From an uncultured Eubacteriales bacterium (GTDB lineage Bacteria > Bacillota > Clostridia > Oscillospirales > Butyricicoccaceae): a stretch of 8,113 nt of DNA. The stretch lies in contig CATJIY010000036.1 of NCBI GenBank assembly GCA_949740695.1, positions 1 through 8,113 on the forward strand, in the 5' to 3' direction. The notes below the pieces were generated by a model. The model saw only the letters and a program-made list of their open reading frames with translations, did no database searches and was not told where the DNA came from. Below are positions 6,273 through 8,113 of the stretch, in pieces; positions within the stretch are counted from its first letter, which is position 1; each line of letters opens with the position of its first letter. Made by a program: the position numbers and the translations under genes.

Positions 6273-6986
6273 TCACATCACTTCTCCGTATCTTCCCCTT
6301 GGAACGTCGCCAAAAATCTGCCCGTCTACCAGAGTAATCACCCGGCGGCGCAACAAATTGACATACTGTTTGGCGTGAGTAGCGATGACGATTGTGGTGC
6401 CCCGCCGGTTGATTTCTCCCAGCAGATGAAACATATCCCAGATATTATCGTCATCCAGATTAGCCGTAATCTCGTCTAATAACAAAATGGGCGGACTGTT
6501 AATCAACGCCCGGGCAAGCTCTACCCGGCGAACTTCCCCGCAAGAAAGCTCCGCCGGATATTTCGATTCGATACGATAAAGTCCCACCAGCCCCAGTACT
6601 TTACGCACCCGCAGCTGGATCAGCTTTCGCGGCGTGGAACGAGAAGCGCTGCCCGCCAAAGCGGCAATCTCCAGATTCTCTCCAACAGTGCGCCGGCGGA
6701 TCAGGGTCGGCTCCTGCCATACTTGGCCAAAAGCCCGCGCCACCCGGTGGCGGCCCCAAATCGGCACCCGGGAAATATCCTTTTCCCCTAACCGAACCTT
6801 TCCCCGATCAGGAGAAATATTTCCCGCCATCAGTCCCAACAGCGTGCTTTTTCCCGCGCCACTGCTGCCGGTAAGAAAGACAAACTCTCCCTGATGAATC
6901 GTCAGGTTAACGCCTTCTACTGCCGCCTCCCAGCGGCCGTCGCTCTTATAAAATTTTGTTACATTGGTCAGCGCAATGGTGGGCAT
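6273..6986 (-). CDS. FtsE-like ABC transporter ATP-binding protein without adjacent FtsX
   Basis: The 237-residue protein has a single ABC nucleotide-binding domain: Walker A GSSGAGKST at 40-48, Q-loop Gln91 (GQVWQEPTL), signature LSCGE at 147-151, Walker B ILLLDE at 167-172, D-loop NLDDD at 176-180 and H-loop His204 (IVIATH). The region RGTTIVIATHAKQYVNLL and the C-terminal RGRYG closely follow FtsE, the ATPase that with FtsX controls cell-wall hydrolases at the divisome. Two core positions differ from typical FtsE. The signature has Cys in place of the first Gly of SGG, and the DEPT motif reads DEIT, lacking the Pro. No FtsX-like permease gene is next to it: downstream is a chemoreceptor and upstream a divergent peptidase. 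The start at 6986-6984 has AAGGAG 7 bases upstream, and a longer frame to 7316 would run through the divergent gene. It may be a specialised paralogue using a permease encoded elsewhere. I avoid the symbol ftsE for that reason. Confidence 0.88.
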   Translation of the reverse strand: MPTIALTNVTKFYKSDGRWEAAVEGVNLTIHQGEFVFLTGSSGAGKSTLLGLMAGNISPDRGKVRLGEKDISRVPIWGRHRVARAFGQVWQEPTLIRRRTVGENLEIAALAGSASRSTPRKLIQLRVRKVLGLVGLYRIESKYPAELSCGEVRRVELARALINSPPILLLDEITANLDDDNIWDMFHLLGEINRRGTTIVIATHAKQYVNLLRRRVITLVDGQIFGDVPRGRYGEVM

Positions 6987-6993
6987 AATCCAT

Positions 6994-6999
6994 CTCCTT
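6994..6999 (-). promoter_or_regulatory. Ribosome binding site fixing the FtsE-like start
   Basis: AAGGAG on the minus strand is followed by the 7-base spacer ATGGATT and the ATG at 6986-6984. The ATG inside the spacer is out of frame. This supports a 237-residue protein beginning MPTIALTNV, as expected for the first beta-strand of an ABC ATPase. Confidence 0.75.
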
Positions 7000-7034
7000 G
7001 GTTTTGGTTGCCAGGCAGCGCCGGCAGTTTCCCA

Positions 7035-7064
7035 TTGCAAACCACAAGGGTCTTGTATTATAAT
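7035..7064 (+). promoter_or_regulatory. Sigma-A-like promoter for the C39-like peptidase gene
   Basis: TTGCAA (7035-7040), an 18-base spacer and a perfect TATAAT (7059-7064) lie in the 111-base gap between the divergent genes. The predicted start of transcription is near 7071, leaving a leader of about 27 bases with AGGGGG at 7084-7089. The AT core TATTATAATAATA reads similarly on the other strand and could also serve the FtsE-like gene, but I see no good minus-strand -35. Confidence 0.6.
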
Positions 7065-7097
7065 AATAGTATCTTTACAGAAAAGGGGGTGCTTGCG

Positions 7098-8018
7098 ATG
7101 CGCGCCAGGCAAAAGCTCATCTTCCAAATCCTTCTGCTCGCTGTTTTTTGCATCGGCGGCGTAGAACTGGCGGTCTGCCGGATTTATGACCCGGCACTTT
7201 ACCAGCGTATCACCGCCCCGGTGCGTCAAGCCGCCGCCGTCGTCGTTCGTTGGCACGACCATACCGTTCGGTCCTCCCAAGCGGTAATTCTGGCTGCAAA
7301 ACAGGAAATTGAACAAGGACTAGACTGGGCGACTGAAAAAATCACCCAACTGCTGGCCCCCGATCCTCCGCCAAACCTTCTTCCAGAAGAAGTCCAACTG
7401 GCAGGCGACCCAGCAGTGATAGATCTTGCCCCAGAGGTAGACCCCGCCATCACGCAACTGAAGGAAGTGAATGGCCAACCCACTCTGGTTGGCAGCGGTC
7501 CCTCCACCGTATATTTCAATCAGGGCGAGGAGCCTTGGGCCAGCCAGCTTTATGGCCGGGACCCTATCAGCCGGTATGGCTGCGGCCCCACCGCCATGTC
7601 CATGGTCGTTTCCACGCTTACCGAGCAAATCGTGGACCCGGCCGAGATGGCCCAATGGGCTTCCCAACAAGGCTATTGGTGTCCGGGCAGCGGCTCTTAC
7701 CACACTTTAATCCAAGGCGCCGCCAATGGCTTTGGCCTGGAAGGAGATTCTCTTACCGACCACAGCTACCAAGCGATCCAATCCGCCCTTTTTTCCGGCA
7801 AGCTGGTAGTAGCCTTAATGGGTCCGGGACATTTTACCAAAGGGGGGCACTTCATTGTGATACGCGGGTTTACCCTGGCTGGAGAGCTTCTGGTTGCCGA
7901 TCCTAACAGCCTGGAACGCAGCCTGGCCGCCTGGGAGCCGGATGTGATCCTCTCTGAGCTTTCCGCCAGCACCTCTGGCGGAGCGCCGCTCTGGGTGATT
8001 TCCCGGCCCCAGGAGTAA
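7098..8018 (+). CDS. Membrane-anchored C39-like (papain-fold) cysteine peptidase
   Basis: The 306-residue protein begins with a basic segment and one hydrophobic helix (about 7-27), which should act as an uncleaved anchor or signal, placing the rest outside the membrane. A helical stretch (about 35-88) and a Pro/acidic linker (about 88-128) lead to a C39_2-type domain at about 128-303. Visible catalytic candidates are the oxyanion Gln142 (VYFNQ), nucleophile Cys162 (SRYGCGPTAMSM), His251 (GGHFIVIRG) and Asp268/Asn270 (VADPNS). This set and spacing fit the family. The substrate is unknown. Relatives process secreted peptides or act on the cell wall, and no exporter fusion or bacteriocin gene is present here. 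The ATG at 7098 follows AGGGGG by 8 bases, and the TATAAT promoter lies just upstream; the in-frame extension to 6894 overlaps the divergent gene and is rejected. It is transcribed divergently from the FtsE-like ATPase, so shared control is possible. Confidence 0.9.
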   Translation: MRARQKLIFQILLLAVFCIGGVELAVCRIYDPALYQRITAPVRQAAAVVVRWHDHTVRSSQAVILAAKQEIEQGLDWATEKITQLLAPDPPPNLLPEEVQLAGDPAVIDLAPEVDPAITQLKEVNGQPTLVGSGPSTVYFNQGEEPWASQLYGRDPISRYGCGPTAMSMVVSTLTEQIVDPAEMAQWASQQGYWCPGSGSYHTLIQGAANGFGLEGDSLTDHSYQAIQSALFSGKLVVALMGPGHFTKGGHFIVIRGFTLAGELLVADPNSLERSLAAWEPDVILSELSASTSGGAPLWVISRPQE

Positions 8019-8048
8019 TCTTCTCATCAGCCGCCCAAGGTTTGCTTC

Positions 8049-8078
8049 ATTATATCACATTTCTCTTCCAGTTAAAAT
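8049..8078 (-). promoter_or_regulatory. Possible minus-strand promoter facing the 3' end of the peptidase gene
   Basis: The minus strand shows TGTGATATAATG, an extended -10 with a perfect TATAAT at 8054-8049. Upstream on that strand is only a weak -35 (TTTAAC or similar, near 8073-8078). A transcript would start near 8042 and run antisense into the peptidase gene. No credible minus-strand gene follows, so it may be chance in AT-rich DNA. Confidence 0.25.
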
Positions 8079-8080
8079 AG

Positions 8081-8109
8081 TTTTTCATCCAGTTTTTTAT
8101 CCAATTTTT
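8081..8109 (+). repeat. Short imperfect T-rich tandem repeat
   Basis: TTTTTCATCCAG is followed directly by TTTTTTATCCAA (two mismatches over 12 bases) and then a further TTTTT run. It lies in the AT-rich, gene-free tail after the peptidase gene. It is short enough to be coincidence, and no hairpin precedes it to make it a terminator. Confidence 0.3.
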
Positions 8110-8113
8110 AAAA

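Noticed and set aside
6894..7097. N-terminal extension of the peptidase to 374 residues
   Set aside because: It runs through the promoter and into the start of the ATPase gene. The ATG at 7098 gives a normal signal-anchor and has an AGGGGG site.
6987..7316. N-terminal extension of the FtsE-like ATPase to 347 residues
   Set aside because: It would overlap the divergent peptidase gene and its promoter, and the ABC domain begins exactly at the Met with a good ribosome binding site.

Overview
The window looks like chromosomal DNA from a Gram-positive, Firmicutes-type anaerobe (Clostridia or Negativicutes level). The reasons are strong GGAGG-type ribosome binding sites, sigma-A-like promoters, a lipobox lipoprotein, a Clostridia-style chimeric FtsA-like ATPase, an FtsE-like ATPase and a membrane-anchored C39-type cysteine peptidase. 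This assignment is an inference from protein style only. There are no rRNA or tRNA genes, insertion sequences, CRISPR arrays or phage genes.

Layout from left to right. Positions 1-209 (+) hold the 3' end of an unrecognised gene. A hairpin (213-248) lies between it and a convergent minus-strand set. That set, read right to left, is an FtsA-like ATPase of 745 residues (3869-1632), an unknown lipoprotein (1596-859) and a RimJ/RimL-type acetyltransferase (842-324). The three are spaced 35 and 16 bases apart and are probably one operon, driven by a sigma-A-like promoter at 3916-3944. Further right is a 544-base stretch with no convincing gene (3870-4413). It is unusually rich in perfect inverted repeats, including two pairs that interlock in pseudoknot order. 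Then come a methyl-accepting chemotaxis protein (6198-4414) and an FtsE-like ABC ATPase (6986-6273), both on minus. A divergent 111-base promoter region separates the ATPase gene from a plus-strand membrane-anchored C39-like peptidase gene (7098-8018). The last 95 bases are AT-rich and hold no gene.

Several products would act at the cell envelope: a filament-type actin-fold ATPase, a lipoprotein, an FtsE-like ATPase without an FtsX partner, and an extracytoplasmic cysteine peptidase. Whether they cooperate cannot be settled from the sequence. The points most worth a second look are the inverted-repeat-rich intergenic stretch, the repeated ubiquitin-like (beta-grasp) modules fused to the FtsA-like ATPase, and the orphan FtsE-like ATPase with an altered signature motif.
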